64,000 nucleotides of DNA, taken from positions 2,724,986 through 2,788,985 of the forward strand of contig NZ_LT745763.1 of assembly GCF_900166595.1 (NCBI RefSeq), read 5' to 3'. Shown piece after piece: positions 26,801-39,255 of this stretch. Made by a program: the position numbers and the translations under genes. Position 1 is the stretch's first letter; each line of letters begins with the position of its first letter. The DNA comes from Virgibacillus dokdonensis. GTDB taxonomy: Bacteria; Bacillota; Bacilli; Bacillales; Amphibacillaceae. The notes under the pieces were generated by a model that saw only the letters and a list, made by a program, of their open reading frames with translations, was not told the origin of the DNA and did not search any database.

Positions 26801-27211
26801 TAGTAACACAAGAGTTGTATTATTTTCCAAAGTTAGTATCAATTATTCATAATACTATAGTCAGTGAATTAATCAAACAAAAACTTTGAATAGATTTGAA
26901 AAATCTAAAATTAATATTGATTAAAATCGCTTTATAAAGTGTATCCTCAATCGATATGGGACTTTCATCCCCTATGGATTGCTAGTAGCCCAAGGGCATG
27001 AATTAAAAGCTTCTGAACGATTCCGGGGACTTAAATTTGTAGAACTCGTATATTCCAATTTTAAAGCAGGAGTCTTACAACAAGTTCTATCTGGGATAAA
27101 ATTATGAGCTTCACAAGTTTATCTTTAAAGGATACTTATTAAGTTCTTTATAGTTTTGGTGCTAAGCGTCATCACATACAATTTACTACCTTTTCACACC
27201 AACTCATTCAT
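26801..27211. other. Gene-free stretch in the pseudogene zone
   Basis: No ORF with a start and ribosome site. On the plus strand near 26965-27105 a short frame (LLVAQGHELKASERFRG, then LKFVELVYSNFKAGV) looks protein-like and is probably a remnant, but I cannot name the family. Confidence 0.35.
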
Positions 27212-27661
27212 TTACCGAGTTTCTATATTCGCTCCATCATTTACAGCTAAGATCCTAAACAATATGAAATAAATGACTGCACTAATTAAAGCGCAAACCA
27301 TAATAAAGCCAAAAACAAGTATCGGTGGAAAAGATACTGAAAGAATAACGATAATTGGTGCGAGAAACCTACCCAGCGAATACTGAAGATCAGATGCTCC
27401 CATGTATTTTCCTCTGGCAGTTTTAAATGTATAATTACTTACAAACTTATGTACAGATGGGCCATGAATAATTTCACGGATAGTTAAAAATATTGCAATT
27501 CCAAATAAGAACCACGCACTTGTTGCAAGTACAACTAGTAACATGTGAAAACCAGATAAACAGGCTGCGAGTATTAGTGCATTTCGATCCCTCCAATTTT
27601 CTAATAGTTCAGTCACAGGAATAATTAGAAGTATAAAGAGAAGCCTATTCAATTCTACCAT
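27212..27661 (-). pseudogene. MFS transporter, C-terminal fragment
   Basis: A 149-codon frame with about four or five membrane helices and YMGASDLQYSLGRFLAPII, like the C-terminal third of drug-efflux MFS proteins (normally ~400 residues). The N-terminal part is missing and there is no ribosome binding site at the first ATG. It belongs to the decayed region between drmB and eno. Confidence 0.65.
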
Positions 27662-27711
27662 CTACCCAAATACTTCCTCATTATTTAGTGAAACATACCA
27701 TTAACCCAGTG

Positions 27712-28240
27712 CTACAAACTAAGATCTTTTCGCAAACCATCTAGCACCTTTTCAATTTCTCTGGCTTTTTTATATCAATTACATAAGTTTTTCCTTTAAA
27801 TACAATTTTATTGCGCTTTTACCAATAATTATGTAACCCGTTTCTCCTTTCGTATTTACTGAATTCCCCAACCACCAAAACGTTCTAATGGACTATACAT
27901 AATGAAGTCATAATGCTTTATTTCTTCAAACCCAAAATTTTCTATAGCGAATGTGAAAAGGCATAAATCGAACGTATAGACCATCATCACGAACTTCTAA
28001 TACTAATTTCAAAAAGCATAGAAAAACAATCGGAAATACAACACCAAAGATAAGCCAGAAAACAATTAACTGACATTTGACATCGGATTATTGCCAACAG
28101 GTACTCCAAGGGCAATTTGCAGAATAAAGATGCACCAAAATAAACCAGAAACTATAAAAATGAATATCGAAAGTGGAATTGACCATAGTTTTTGAACTTC
28201 TCTATACAGAACGCTATTTTGCTTCTTTATTTTCTACACC
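27712..28240 (-). pseudogene. Decayed small membrane protein (DUF6141-like)
   Basis: Translation of the minus strand in mixed frames gives YREVQKLWSIPLSIFIFIV, a second hydrophobic helix, EVRDDGLYVRF-like residues (as VRDDGLYVRF in one frame), KHYDFIMYSPLERFGGWGIQ and a C-terminal KVLDGLRKDLSL before a stop. This pattern resembles a ~170-residue two-helix membrane protein with a PH-like soluble part. Several stops and frameshifts interrupt it. GGGAGGTG near 28252-28245 may be the old ribosome site. Confidence 0.5.
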
Positions 28241-28599
28241 TCCCTTAAAGCTATCAAATAGCCTTATATCATGTTACCGATACTTTTTCTTTTATATATG
28301 AATTTTCAATATATTATACTGCTATTCTAACAGATCATGAATGACATTCTCTTTATAGATGTTTGGCTGGTTCAGCCATACCTGACCTTCATGTAGTAAC
28401 ACAGCGGAAAGAAGGAAAAACTTGACTTACCAACAAGTCTATATAACGAAAATCATTGTATCTTTTTATACTATAGCCATAGAATCTTAAGCATTTTCTG
28501 AAAGCTAATTTGGGATAGCATGAAAAGCTTCCCAATCCTTCACTACACAGTAATACATAACCTCATCGTTTATCTTAAAGTTGCGGGTGAAAAGCCAAT
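28241..28599. other. Gene-free stretch downstream of eno
   Basis: No gene seen. It contains one dispersed repeat copy (28413-28500) and AT-rich sequence. A possible promoter for the decayed genes lies near 28310 (TATTATACT on the plus strand) but is not convincing. Confidence 0.4.
28413..28500 (+). repeat. Dispersed intergenic repeat, copy 3
   Basis: Head AAAACTTGACTTACC then AACAAGTCTATATAACG; tail TTTTTATACTATAGCC and CTTAAGCATTTTCTG. The first hairpin (ACTTG/CAAGT) is kept; the second arm is degraded. Confidence 0.6.
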
Positions 28600-28638
28600 T
28601 AAAAACCTCCCTATTCGCTATTACACGAACAGGGAGGT
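28600..28638 (-). terminator. eno terminator (end of the glycolytic operon)
   Basis: On the minus strand ACCTCCCT and AGGGAGGT pair across an 18-nt loop, followed by TTTTTAATT. It begins 13 nt after the eno stop. Confidence 0.88.
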
Positions 28639-28651
28639 CGTTAACTATTTG

Positions 28652-29938
<1,287 letters not shown>

Positions 29939-29978
29939 TCAAATCGTCTCCTTTTTTTCAAAACGTTTGTTAGTTTTA

Positions 29979-31514
29979 TTATTTTATTAATGATTCGCCA
30001 GTCATTTCTTTTGGCTTTTCAATATTTAATAAATCAAGTAAGGTTGGTGCTAAGTCTGCTAAAATTCCGCCTTCACGTAAGCTGATACCCTCTTTTGTAA
30101 CGATAACAGGAACCGGATTCGTTGTATGAGCTGTCATTGGCTTTCCTTCTGGCGTAATGACTTCATCCGAATTACCGTGGTCGGCTGTAATAATAGCGTG
30201 TCCGCCAAGTTCAATAATTTTATCAACAATTTTTCCGAGGCATTCGTCAACAGTTTCGATAGCTTTAACAGTTGGCTCTAATTTGCCAGAGTGTCCAACC
30301 ATATCTGGATTGGCGAAATTTAAAATAATCGCATTACGATCACCCGTTTCGAGTTCTTCTAATAACGCGTCCGTTACTTCATAAGCACTCATTTCTGGTT
30401 TTAAATCGTATGTCGCTACTTTTGGTGAATCAATTAAGATTCTTTTTTCACCTGGAAATTCCGCTTCACGTCCCCCACTCATGAAATACGTAACATGTGG
30501 GTATTTCTCCGTTTCAGCGATTCGCAATTGCTTCATATCATGCTGTGCTAAAACTTCACCAACTGTATTATCTAAATTAACCGGCTCATAGGCAACATAG
30601 CCGTTTACTGTTTCGCTAAAGTTCGTTAACATAACAAAGTCTAAGTTTTTCGGCACTTTGTCTCCACGGTCAAAGTCATGAAAATCTTCATTGGCAAATG
30701 TACGTGAGATTTGAATAGCTCGATCTGGACGGAAGTTATAAAAAATAATGGAGTCCCCATCTTCCACAGTTCCAACTGGGTCACCAGCTTCATTCGTAAT
30801 AACGGATGGAATGACGAACTCATCATAAATTTCACTAGCATAAGACTCTTCCACAACAGCGAGTGGATCCGTATATTTCGGACCTTCTCCGTACACCATG
30901 GCGTCATATGCTTTTTTCACACGATCCCAACGCTTGTCCCGATCCATGGAATAATAACGTCCAGAAATCGTCGCAATTTGCCCGACTCCGTATTCTGCTA
31001 TCTTATCTTGTGTTTGCTTAATATATGTTTTAGCAGTCTGTGGACCAACATCTCGTCCGTCTAAAAATGCATGGATATAAACTTTCTCTAGTTCTTGTTC
31101 TTTTGCAAGCTTCAAAAGCGCAAACAGGTGATTAATATGGCTGTGTACACCACCATCAGAAAGCAAACCAAAAATGTGTAGCGCCTTCCCATTTTTTTTC
31201 GCATGTTGCATCGATTTTATGAACGCTTCTTTTTCAAAGAATTCGCCTTCTTTAATCGATAGATTAACACGGGTTAAACTTTGATACACAATTCTCCCTG
31301 CACCAATATTCAAGTGACCGACTTCAGAGTTACCCATTTGCCCTTCTGGTAAACCGACAGCCTCACCACTAGCTGTTAGCTGATTATGGGCGTATTGATT
31401 CCAATAGCGGTCAAAATTAGGCTTGTTCGCATGTTTGACAGCATTCCCTTTTTCTTCGTCACGAATAGCGAAACCATCTAAGATGATTAATGCCGCTAGT
31501 TTGTTTTGTTTCAT
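29979..31514 (-). CDS. gpmI: 2,3-bisphosphoglycerate-independent phosphoglycerate mutase
   Basis: Manganese-dependent mutase of the alkaline-phosphatase superfamily converting 3- to 2-phosphoglycerate. 511 residues. The phosphoserine nucleophile is in [16 protein letters not shown] (Ser about 62), with [13 protein letters not shown] and [11 protein letters not shown] following and metal ligands in [10 protein letters not shown] and [11 protein letters not shown]. Its ATG overlaps the tpiA stop as ATGA, giving translational coupling. Precedes eno by 40 bp. Confidence 0.98.
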   Translation of the reverse strand: MKQNKLAALIILDGFAIRDEEKGNAVKHANKPNFDRYWNQYAHNQLTASGEAVGLPEGQMGNSEVGHLNIGAGRIVYQSLTRVNLSIKEGEFFEKEAFIKSMQHAKKNGKALHIFGLLSDGGVHSHINHLFALLKLAKEQELEKVYIHAFLDGRDVGPQTAKTYIKQTQDKIAEYGVGQIATISGRYYSMDRDKRWDRVKKAYDAMVYGEGPKYTDPLAVVEESYASEIYDEFVIPSVITNEAGDPVGTVEDGDSIIFYNFRPDRAIQISRTFANEDFHDFDRGDKVPKNLDFVMLTNFSETVNGYVAYEPVNLDNTVGEVLAQHDMKQLRIAETEKYPHVTYFMSGGREAEFPGEKRILIDSPKVATYDLKPEMSAYEVTDALLEELETGDRNAIILNFANPDMVGHSGKLEPTVKAIETVDECLGKIVDKIIELGGHAIITADHGNSDEVITPEGKPMTAHTTNPVPVIVTKEGISLREGGILADLAPTLLDLLNIEKPKEMTGESLIK

Positions 31515-32269
31515 TTGGCACCTGCCTCCACTAATTGCAAGAATGATGCTGGTTCAAGGCTTGCTCCGCCAACTAATGCGCCATCAATATCAGATTGAGC
31601 CAGTAATTCATCAACATTTGCAGGTTTTACACTGCCACCATATTGAATAATGACTTTGCTTGCCGTTTCTTTAGAAGTAAGTTTTGCAACCACTTCACGA
31701 ATATGCGTACAAACTTCATTTGCTTGTTCACTCGTTGCTGTTTTTCCTGTACCAATTGCCCAAATCGGCTCATAGGCAATAATTGTGTTAGCAACTTGTT
31801 CTTCGCTAAGTGCTTCTAGAGCTTTTGTAACTTGCATTTCGACATGATCCATTGTTTCGTTAGCTTCACGCTGTTCTAGCGTTTCACCAACACAAACAAT
31901 TGGTGTTAGTCCGTGTTTAAATGCAGCATGCACTTTCTTATTCACTGTTTCATCTGTCTCGTTATAATATTCTCTACGCTCTGAATGCCCTAAAACAACA
32001 TAAGTTACACCTAAGTCCGCAAGCATTTCAGGACTTACTTCGCCTGTAAATGCACCACTTTCTTCATAATGCATCGTTTGAGCAGCAACTGCTAACGTTG
32101 TACCTTTTGCTTTTTCCACAAGCTGAGCTAAGTAAGGAAATGGGGAACAAACGATAGCCTCCACCTTGTCTGATTGAGGTAGTTTTACTTTCACCTCATC
32201 GACAAACTGATTCGCTTCACTTGCTAGCTTGTTCATTTTCCAGTTTCCAGCAATTACTTTTTTGCGCAT
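31511..32269 (-). CDS. tpiA: Triosephosphate isomerase
   Basis: Interconverts dihydroxyacetone phosphate and glyceraldehyde 3-phosphate. 252 residues, TIM barrel. GNWKMNK near residue 9 (Lys), [10 protein letters not shown] near 90 (catalytic His), [14 protein letters not shown] near 168 (catalytic Glu and flexible loop) and VGGASLEP near the C-terminus. GAGGTGAG precedes the ATG. It lies 19 bp downstream of pgk and overlaps gpmI. Confidence 0.99.
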   Translation of the reverse strand: MRKKVIAGNWKMNKLASEANQFVDEVKVKLPQSDKVEAIVCSPFPYLAQLVEKAKGTTLAVAAQTMHYEESGAFTGEVSPEMLADLGVTYVVLGHSERREYYNETDETVNKKVHAAFKHGLTPIVCVGETLEQREANETMDHVEMQVTKALEALSEEQVANTIIAYEPIWAIGTGKTATSEQANEVCTHIREVVAKLTSKETASKVIIQYGGSVKPANVDELLAQSDIDGALVGGASLEPASFLQLVEAGAK

Positions 32270-32288
32270 CGTCTCACCTCATACCAAT

Positions 32289-33470
32289 TTATTTGTCAGT
32301 TAAAGCAGCTACACCTGGAAGAACTTTACCTTCCATAAATTCCAAAGAAGCTCCTCCACCAGTAGATACATGATCCATTTTATCACTTAGACCAAATTTT
32401 TCTACTGCAGCAGCAGAATCGCCACCACCGATTACTGTATAGCCTTCTGTTTTTGCTAATGCATTAGCAACTGCCTTTGTACCATCCGCGAAAGCTTCCA
32501 TTTCGAAAACTCCCATTGGACCATTCCAAATAATTAATTTAGATTTAGCAACAATTTCAGCATACTTTTCTGATGTTTTAGGACCAATATCCAATGCTTC
32601 CCAGTCCGCTGGAATTTGATCAATGTCCACTTCTTTTTTATTTGCATCTTCAGCAAATTTGTCAGCTACAACAGCGTCAACTGGAAGAACAAAATCTACG
32701 CCTTTGTCTTTAGCTTTTTGCATAAATTGCTTGGCTAGATCAATTTTGTCTTCTTCCAATAGGGAATTACCAATTTCATAACCTTGCGCTTTAATAAACG
32801 TATAAGCTAAGCCACCACCAATAATTAAATGGTCAACTTTTTCAAGTAAATGATCGATAACATCGATTTTATCTTTTACTTTCGCACCACCAATGATAGC
32901 TGTGAAAGGACGTTCTGGATTTTCTAATGCTTTACCTAAAACGGATAATTCTTTTTCCATTAAAAATCCTGCAGCAGCTGGAAGCTTTTCAGCTACTCCA
33001 GTTGTGGAAGCGTGGGCACGATGAGCTGCGCCAAATGCGTCATTGACATACACATCAGCTAGATCAGCAAAGGCCTGAGACAATGCTTCGTCATTCTTTT
33101 CTTCGCCCGCTTCGAAACGAACGTTTTCAACTAAAATAATGTCGCCTTCGCTTACCTTAGAAATAGCCTCTTGCACTTCTTCACCATATACGGCATCTGT
33201 TTTAACTACTTCTTTCCCAATTAAATCACTTAGTCGTTTTGCTACAGGGTCGAGACGTAGTTCTTCTACGACCTTCCCTTTAGGACGACCAAGATGGCTT
33301 GCTAAAATGATAATCGCACCTTGATTGGATAAATATTCTATGGTAGGGAGAGCTGCTTTAATTCTTGTATCATCTGTTACCTCTCCATCCTTCATCGGTA
33401 CATTAAAATCCACACGGCAAAAAACTTTTTTCCCTTTAACATCAAGGTCTTTTACTGACATTTTATTCAT
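32289..33470 (-). CDS. pgk: Phosphoglycerate kinase
   Basis: Transfers phosphate from 1,3-bisphosphoglycerate to ADP. 393 residues. [13 protein letters not shown] near residue 14, ASHLGRPKG near 57, the hinge [13 protein letters not shown] near 150 and the C-terminal nucleotide-binding [17 protein letters not shown] precedes the ATG. It is separated from gapA by ~300 bp including a terminator, so the pgk-eno segment probably has its own promoter in addition to read-through. Confidence 0.99.
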   Translation of the reverse strand: MNKMSVKDLDVKGKKVFCRVDFNVPMKDGEVTDDTRIKAALPTIEYLSNQGAIIILASHLGRPKGKVVEELRLDPVAKRLSDLIGKEVVKTDAVYGEEVQEAISKVSEGDIILVENVRFEAGEEKNDEALSQAFADLADVYVNDAFGAAHRAHASTTGVAEKLPAAAGFLMEKELSVLGKALENPERPFTAIIGGAKVKDKIDVIDHLLEKVDHLIIGGGLAYTFIKAQGYEIGNSLLEEDKIDLAKQFMQKAKDKGVDFVLPVDAVVADKFAEDANKKEVDIDQIPADWEALDIGPKTSEKYAEIVAKSKLIIWNGPMGVFEMEAFADGTKAVANALAKTEGYTVIGGGDSAAAVEKFGLSDKMDHVSTGGGASLEFMEGKVLPGVAALTDK

Positions 33471-33502
33471 GTTCTTCTGCCTCCTAAATGTAGGATATGT
33501 AA

Positions 33503-33532
33503 TTATCCCTCTATCGAATTGTTAGGTACAAG
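33503..33532 (-). promoter_or_regulatory. Possible secondary promoter for pgk-tpiA-gpmI-eno
   Basis: On the minus strand TTGTAC (33532-33527), 18 bp, then GATAAT (33508-33503), ending ~32 nt before the pgk start. It is imperfect. The rest of the 33471-33725 gap shows no other feature. Confidence 0.35.
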
Positions 33533-33725
33533 AAATAGAACTATCCAAAAAATTAATTTCTACTTCATTCATTCTTCGTCTTAGCAGCAACCAATCGCAT
33601 TGTTTTCATTTAAGCTATCGCTAAAATGTCAAGCGTAGTTCTAACTTTTTCAGTTTCTTCATAAACTATACAAAGATCCCTTTCTCCGAAGACTACTTAA
33701 ACATATTATATCTTTTCTTACAAGG

Positions 33726-33757
33726 AAAAACGGAGGAGGAATAACCATGCTCCTCCC
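33726..33757 (-). terminator. gapA downstream terminator
   Basis: On the minus strand GGAGGAG and CTCCTCC pair, followed by GTTTTTCC. In B. subtilis most cggR-gapA message also ends before pgk; this stem would have the same effect. Confidence 0.75.
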
Positions 33758-33770
33758 CCGCTATTTTTTC

Positions 33771-34805
<1,035 letters not shown>

Positions 34806-34814
34806 TTATATATA

Positions 34815-35846
34815 TTAAAGGGTGGATATTCCCTTTAAAATCTCTTCTGCTGCTGCTTCATCGGTGATGAGCAGGTTTGTTGTTGCTCGTTTGAAATAGG
34901 AAGCAATTGCTTGCGCCTTAGAGCGACCGCCAGCAACCGTAACAACAAAAGGAACTTGTCCTAAATCTTCTAGTTGTATTCCGACTGTACGCACCTTATG
35001 TACAACATTTCCCTTTTTGTCGAAATAATAACCAAATGCTTCACTAACTGCTTGATGTTTGCGTAGTTTCTCCACAATATCTGCAGTTGTTTTCCTTCTG
35101 TATGCCATCGTTAACGCATCACCAATACCATGCATTACAACAGTTGCAGTTTTTATTTGCTGCAATGTTTCTTTTACACTTGGCTCTTGGATAATCATTT
35201 GATAAGCTGATTCGCTTAACGGATCAGGGACATAAAGTAGTCGATAGTCACCATGAGCTTTACGAGCCATTTCAGCTGCGATCGTATTCGCTTGGTTTTC
35301 TACCTTTTCGCCAATCCCCCCTCGAGCTGGAAGAAAAAGAGCTTCATTGCTTTGTTCAAAAGGTGTCATTGCCGCTGCAATTGCAGCCATTGTCGTTCCA
35401 CCAGTTACAGCAATGGTCGGATGTTCACCAATCATATTTTTCAAACTGGTTACACAAGCCTTTCCCATTTCTTGCTTGACCCACTCATGATCATCACTAT
35501 TTCCAGGAACAACGATAACGTCAGTAATGGACAGTGCATCTTTTAGTTTGTTTTCTAGTGCGCGCAAGTCCATGATTTCATTCATAAATGCACCTAACTG
35601 TTCCAAGATTAATTTACCCGCTTTTGTGATAAACATACCTTTAGCAGTAATTTGAATTAAATCTTGTTCCTGTAAAAGTTCTATTTCTCCTCGTACAGTT
35701 CTTTCGGTAACATTTGTGTTATCAGCTAGTCCCCTGCGACCTATTGGCTCCAACAAATCTATGGTGCGTAACATTGCATAACGTCGTTGCATCACATCCA
35801 ACAGATCAGGTAGCAGCCTTTTTTGTAGTTGAATCAAGTTTCTCAT
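34815..35846 (-). CDS. cggR: Central glycolytic genes regulator CggR
   Basis: SorC-family repressor of the gapA operon, relieved by fructose-1,6-bisphosphate. 343 residues. An N-terminal winged-helix DNA-binding part (GRRGLADNTNVTERTVRGEIE near 37-57) precedes a sugar-phosphate-binding domain with VTGGTTMAAIA near 148, LFLPARGG and VTVAGGRSKAQAI. It is first in its operon and autoregulates through the operator just upstream of its ribosome site. Confidence 0.97.
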   Translation of the reverse strand: MRNLIQLQKRLLPDLLDVMQRRYAMLRTIDLLEPIGRRGLADNTNVTERTVRGEIELLQEQDLIQITAKGMFITKAGKLILEQLGAFMNEIMDLRALENKLKDALSITDVIVVPGNSDDHEWVKQEMGKACVTSLKNMIGEHPTIAVTGGTTMAAIAAAMTPFEQSNEALFLPARGGIGEKVENQANTIAAEMARKAHGDYRLLYVPDPLSESAYQMIIQEPSVKETLQQIKTATVVMHGIGDALTMAYRRKTTADIVEKLRKHQAVSEAFGYYFDKKGNVVHKVRTVGIQLEDLGQVPFVVTVAGGRSKAQAIASYFKRATTNLLITDEAAAEEILKGISTL

Positions 35847-35867
35847 TACTAAGGACTCCTTCGCCTG

Positions 35868-35903
35868 GTCTTTTGGAGTCCCGGGCGGAATTATTACGTC
35901 CCG
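35868..35903 (-). promoter_or_regulatory. CggR operator
   Basis: On the minus strand two CGGGAC half-sites (starting at 35903 and 35883) lie 20 nt apart. They are arranged CGGGAC-N6-ATTC-N4-CGGGAC-N6-AGAC, the same spacing as the B. subtilis operator (CGGGAC-N6-TGTC repeated). It lies between the promoter and the cggR ribosome site, so bound CggR would act as a roadblock. Confidence 0.9.
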
Positions 35904-35955
35904 GAAGCTGCAAAAAAAATTTTCCCTTGCTTTATGTTTTCTTGCTTACATGTAT

Positions 35956-35983
35956 ATTATACCAAATTTATTTAATTACACAA
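35956..35983 (-). promoter_or_regulatory. cggR-gapA promoter
   Basis: On the minus strand TTGTGT (35983-35978), 16 bp, TATAAT (35961-35956). The operator starts ~52 nt downstream. Confidence 0.75.
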
Positions 35984-36035
35984 CCGATTTAATGTTAAAA
36001 TTATGTGAAGCAAATTTCAATAGACAAAATATGAA

Positions 36036-36120
36036 GTATAACTTGACTTATCGCCAAGTCTTTATATCGATACTACAGTTTCTTAATTCAATAAACCTTA
36101 AAATTTTATACCGCCTATAG
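36036..36120 (+). repeat. Dispersed intergenic repeat, copy 4
   Basis: Head ACTTGACTTATCGCCAAGTC with TTTATATCGATAC; tail TTCTTAATTCAATAAACC, TTAAAATTTTATACC and CCTATAG. Full length, upstream of the cggR promoter. Confidence 0.68.
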
Positions 36121-36200
36121 TACAACCAAAACAAGTGATTTGGTGAAATTTATTTAGAATCTTTCATTAGTAATGGTTCACAAAATGAATATGAAGTCAG

Positions 36201-36846
36201 TCAGTTATTTACAAACAAATGATTTCTCTCATAAAAAGATTTTAGAATTTTCGCTAATTCTTTTGAAGCTTGTTCATTTACTTCATGTCCAGCATTTGTT
36301 ACCATTTGAAGTTCTGATTTTGGAATATGTTCAGCTAAACTTTTTTGATGCTTTTTTATTTATATGATCTTTCTCACCACAAACAACCATGGTATAGCAC
36401 ATAATATCACTTAATTTTTTACTGAAATTTAGCGTAGTCATTGTATTTGTTAATTGAATAAAGTCCTTCTTTTCAAACCCTATATTCTCAAAAGAAGATT
36501 TCGGAACAAATTTAAATACCATATTTTGCAATTTAAACAACATTTTAGGAATATTATATTGCTCACCTATTAATACTAATGAGGCTACCTTTTTGGGATA
36601 ATCGATTGCATAATTTAAAGCTAATACTCCGCCTAATGAAAGCCCACAAAGGTTTAACGGTTCGTCCAAATCTTTACAGTACGTGGTGAAACTAGCATAC
36701 AAATTTTGATACGTAACCTCTTTATGCTGAAGCATCGCAGAAAGGTTTGGACTATATATATTACGATATTCGCATAAATAAGCAATCGTTTCCTGCCAAC
36801 TGGATGCACTTTGCCCAAGCCCATGAATAAAAACAACATGCCCCAT
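36201..36846 (-). pseudogene. Alpha/beta hydrolase with frameshift in an A6 run
   Basis: The open frame (about 171 codons from ATG 36846) holds the fold start VVFIHGLGQSASSW, nucleophile elbow CGLSLGGVLALNY and acid residue VVCGEKDHINKKASKK. It then hits a stop just after a run of six A near 36337. Removing one A restores SLAEHIPKSELQMVTNAGHE and on to VNN with a stop at 36201, supplying the catalytic His. Restored length is ~215 residues. It is either a real single-base inactivation or a sequencing error. TTG at 36852 is an alternative start; ATG 36846 has GAGG at 10 nt. Confidence 0.78.
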
Positions 36847-37003
36847 ATTCAATAACCTCTCCCTATTATTTAAAAAAACTGCAGGATAATAACTGATAAG
36901 CTCTTCGTATAGTATGTTTAAGTATTTTATGTTTATATCAAATACTTGGATGAATTATTGAAAAAAGCACATAAAGCACTAACAAAAAAATAATGCGCTT
37001 ATC

Positions 37004-37252
37004 TCATCTTTTATTACCTACATATTGATCTAAAAAATTTCTTAGCGTCTCCCAATTTAGTTGGGATGCGTCCAATATTGCATTATTTACTTTTACACAA
37101 GGAATTAATAACTGATATTTCTCTAACCAAAGATCATTCGTATAAATATCACATTCTCGAACGTTAAAATCGTATTCATCTTGAAAAAATTCCAACATAA
37201 GTTTTGCTTCATCACATAAAAGACAAGCCTTTTTTGTATAAAAATGGATCAT
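37004..37252 (-). CDS. Glutaredoxin-like thiol protein
   Basis: An 82-residue thioredoxin-fold protein (DUF836/glutaredoxin-like) beginning MIHFYTKKACLLCDEAK, with a CLLC redox motif at 10-13 and the cis-proline region in LLIPCVKVN. Probably a small cytosolic redox protein. An upstream ATG at 37267, inside the sigL end, would add five residues; the ribosome site is ambiguous because AAGGA touches that ATG. It follows sigL closely and is likely co-transcribed with it. Confidence 0.78.
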   Translation of the reverse strand: MIHFYTKKACLLCDEAKLMLEFFQDEYDFNVRECDIYTNDLWLEKYQLLIPCVKVNNAILDASQLNWETLRNFLDQYVGNKR

Positions 37253-37260
37253 TACCAAAA

Positions 37261-38547
37261 TTAACATTCCTTTCTTTTCGTCGATGATGGTATTTGTAGT
37301 TGCTCTCTATACTTCGTGACTGTACGTCTCGCAATTTGAATCGTATATTTTTCAGCTATCAATTTTCGTAACTTCTCATCAGACAGTGGCTTACACTTAT
37401 CTTCCTGCGCTATAAGGTCAGCGATCATATTCTTAATTGCAAGTGCAGCAGCTTTGGTGCCGTTGCTTTGCTTTACACCAGATTGCAAAAAGAAATTCAA
37501 TGGTAAAATGCCATTTGGTGTTTGCACATATTTATGAGCAATAGCCCTACTTATAGTGGAAACGTGTAATGCCAATTCGTCTGCAATATCTTTTAATGTT
37601 AGTGGTTGCATCATATGTGTGCCATGTTCAAAATACAGAGATTGCTTTTCAAGCATACATTGAATAACACGTTCTAATGTATCACCTCGATAAGTAATAG
37701 CTTTTTTCACCATTTCTATTTGTGTCTGTTTCTCTTTAATATATTTCTCCGCCTCTTTTCCAATCCCTCTCATATGAAAATACGACTCATTTAAAGTGAT
37801 TTTTGGCGTGCTCCACGAATAAAAAGATAATTGCCATTTCTCTTTTTCTTTATAAATAGAAGCTTCTGGAATAATGTAATGATCTATTTTCGTATCAAGT
37901 AAGTGTCCTGGTTTGGGGTGACATGCTTTAATTTGTGCAAATAAACCCTTTACGTATGTTTCACTTTTACCGTATTCATTGGCTACAGCTTCCACATCTT
38001 CTTCCGCTACCCATTGTAAATGGTTTTCTAATAAATCATGTACAAGTGGTTTATCCACAGCAGAAATTTTTAATTGTAATATAATACATTCGCTTAAGGT
38101 TCTGGCACCGATTCCAGCTGGCTCTAGTGATTGGATAAGTTTTACTGCTTGCTCTACCTGCTCTAATGTCGAGTGACACTGCTTTGCCCAAAGTTGTAAC
38201 TCAACATCCAAGTAACCGTTTTCATTTATGGAATCAATACCATATAACACAATAGGTCGCATTTTTTCAGGTATATGTAATGTATATAACTGTTTTTTCA
38301 AAAGGTCGTACATACTTAACTTACTTGCATTGATTTCTCCAGGTCCTATAACATCATCCGTAGATGAATGATATGGAAGAGCGGCGTCATCATAGTTTAT
38401 TTCTTCAATGAGCGGGTTTTCTTTTTCCAATTCTTTTAAATACTCCACCAGTTCTGTATTGGAAAATTGTAATATTTGAATCGATTGCATTAAGGATTGG
38501 TTCATCTTCCACTGTAAGACTTGTTCATTAACAAGTTGTAACTTCAT
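37261..38547 (-). CDS. sigL: RNA polymerase sigma-54 factor
   Basis: A 428-residue sigma-54. Region I is the glutamine-rich N-terminus (QMKMNQSLMQSIQILQFSN-like, residues ~10-30), then the core-binding region, the HTH (LKDIADELALHVSTISRAI near 320) and the C-terminal RpoN box ARRTVTKYREQL near 405. It reads genes with -24/-12 promoters activated by enhancer proteins. I found no convincing sigma-54 promoter or activator gene in this window. GAGGAGG precedes the ATG. Family identity is clear. Confidence 0.96.
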   Translation of the reverse strand: MKLQLVNEQVLQWKMNQSLMQSIQILQFSNTELVEYLKELEKENPLIEEINYDDAALPYHSSTDDVIGPGEINASKLSMYDLLKKQLYTLHIPEKMRPIVLYGIDSINENGYLDVELQLWAKQCHSTLEQVEQAVKLIQSLEPAGIGARTLSECIILQLKISAVDKPLVHDLLENHLQWVAEEDVEAVANEYGKSETYVKGLFAQIKACHPKPGHLLDTKIDHYIIPEASIYKEKEKWQLSFYSWSTPKITLNESYFHMRGIGKEAEKYIKEKQTQIEMVKKAITYRGDTLERVIQCMLEKQSLYFEHGTHMMQPLTLKDIADELALHVSTISRAIAHKYVQTPNGILPLNFFLQSGVKQSNGTKAAALAIKNMIADLIAQEDKCKPLSDEKLRKLIAEKYTIQIARRTVTKYREQLQIPSSTKRKEC

Positions 38548-38806
38548 GATAATCCCCCTCCTCCTTTATTGTGCCACAAAAACAAAAATCCATCTAGAGA
38601 AGACCATATTATTCGGTTCAAGGCTTATAACTTATGTGGTAATTTTTCTTTTACTATCGTGAGTCAACATTTTATACTTTTATATAGTATAACAAAGCAT
38701 ATTTTATAGAGTTGAATACTTCTTTATCTATACATCAAAAGTATTAGCGTGTTATTACACCATCTCATATGCTATAATCAGCTTACACATAAGGAGGGCT
38801 ATGTAC

Positions 38807-39214
38807 ATGATAGAAGTATTTACAGACGGTGCATCCTATGGTAATCCAGGGCCAAGTGGTGCAGGTGTTTATATCAAGCATGAACAGCAACATTATAGAT
38901 ACAGCTTTTTTTTAGGGGATTTTTCCAACCACGAAGCGGAATTTCAGGCAGTTATTAAAGCTTTAATGATTTGCAAAGATAAATTTCCAACTGACATTTT
39001 ATCTTTTCGCTCTGACTCTAGAATTGTTGTTGATACAATTGAGAAAAATTACTCCAAAAACAAACTGTTCATCCCATTATTACACCAAATAAGTGAGCAC
39101 GCCTCTGATTTTCCGCACTTTTTTATTAAATGGATTCCTGAAAAACAAAATAGGCAAGCAGACAAATTAGCTAGACAAGCTATTCAGCACCAAACAAATA
39201 GGCAGTATAGTTGA
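38807..39214 (+). CDS. RNase HI-like protein (YpdQ/YpeP type)
   Basis: A 135-residue RNase H-fold protein. MIEVFTDGASYGNPGPSGAG carries the first catalytic Asp, NHEAEFQAVIKAL the Glu, FRSDSRIVVDTI the second Asp, and RQADKLARQAI the last acidic site. It may degrade RNA in RNA-DNA hybrids, though B. subtilis relatives lack measurable activity. ATG 38807 is chosen because AAGGAGG lies ~9 nt upstream; the earlier ATG at 38801 is too close to it. Monocistronic. Confidence 0.88.
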   Translation: MIEVFTDGASYGNPGPSGAGVYIKHEQQHYRYSFFLGDFSNHEAEFQAVIKALMICKDKFPTDILSFRSDSRIVVDTIEKNYSKNKLFIPLLHQISEHASDFPHFFIKWIPEKQNRQADKLARQAIQHQTNRQYS

Positions 39215-39255
39215 GTTTTTTAAAGTTATTCTTGTTTAGACAAGGAGTGTTTACA

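Noticed and set aside
36173..36367. Plus-strand ORF of 64 codons
   Set aside because: It is the antisense shadow of the C-terminal part of the frameshifted hydrolase.
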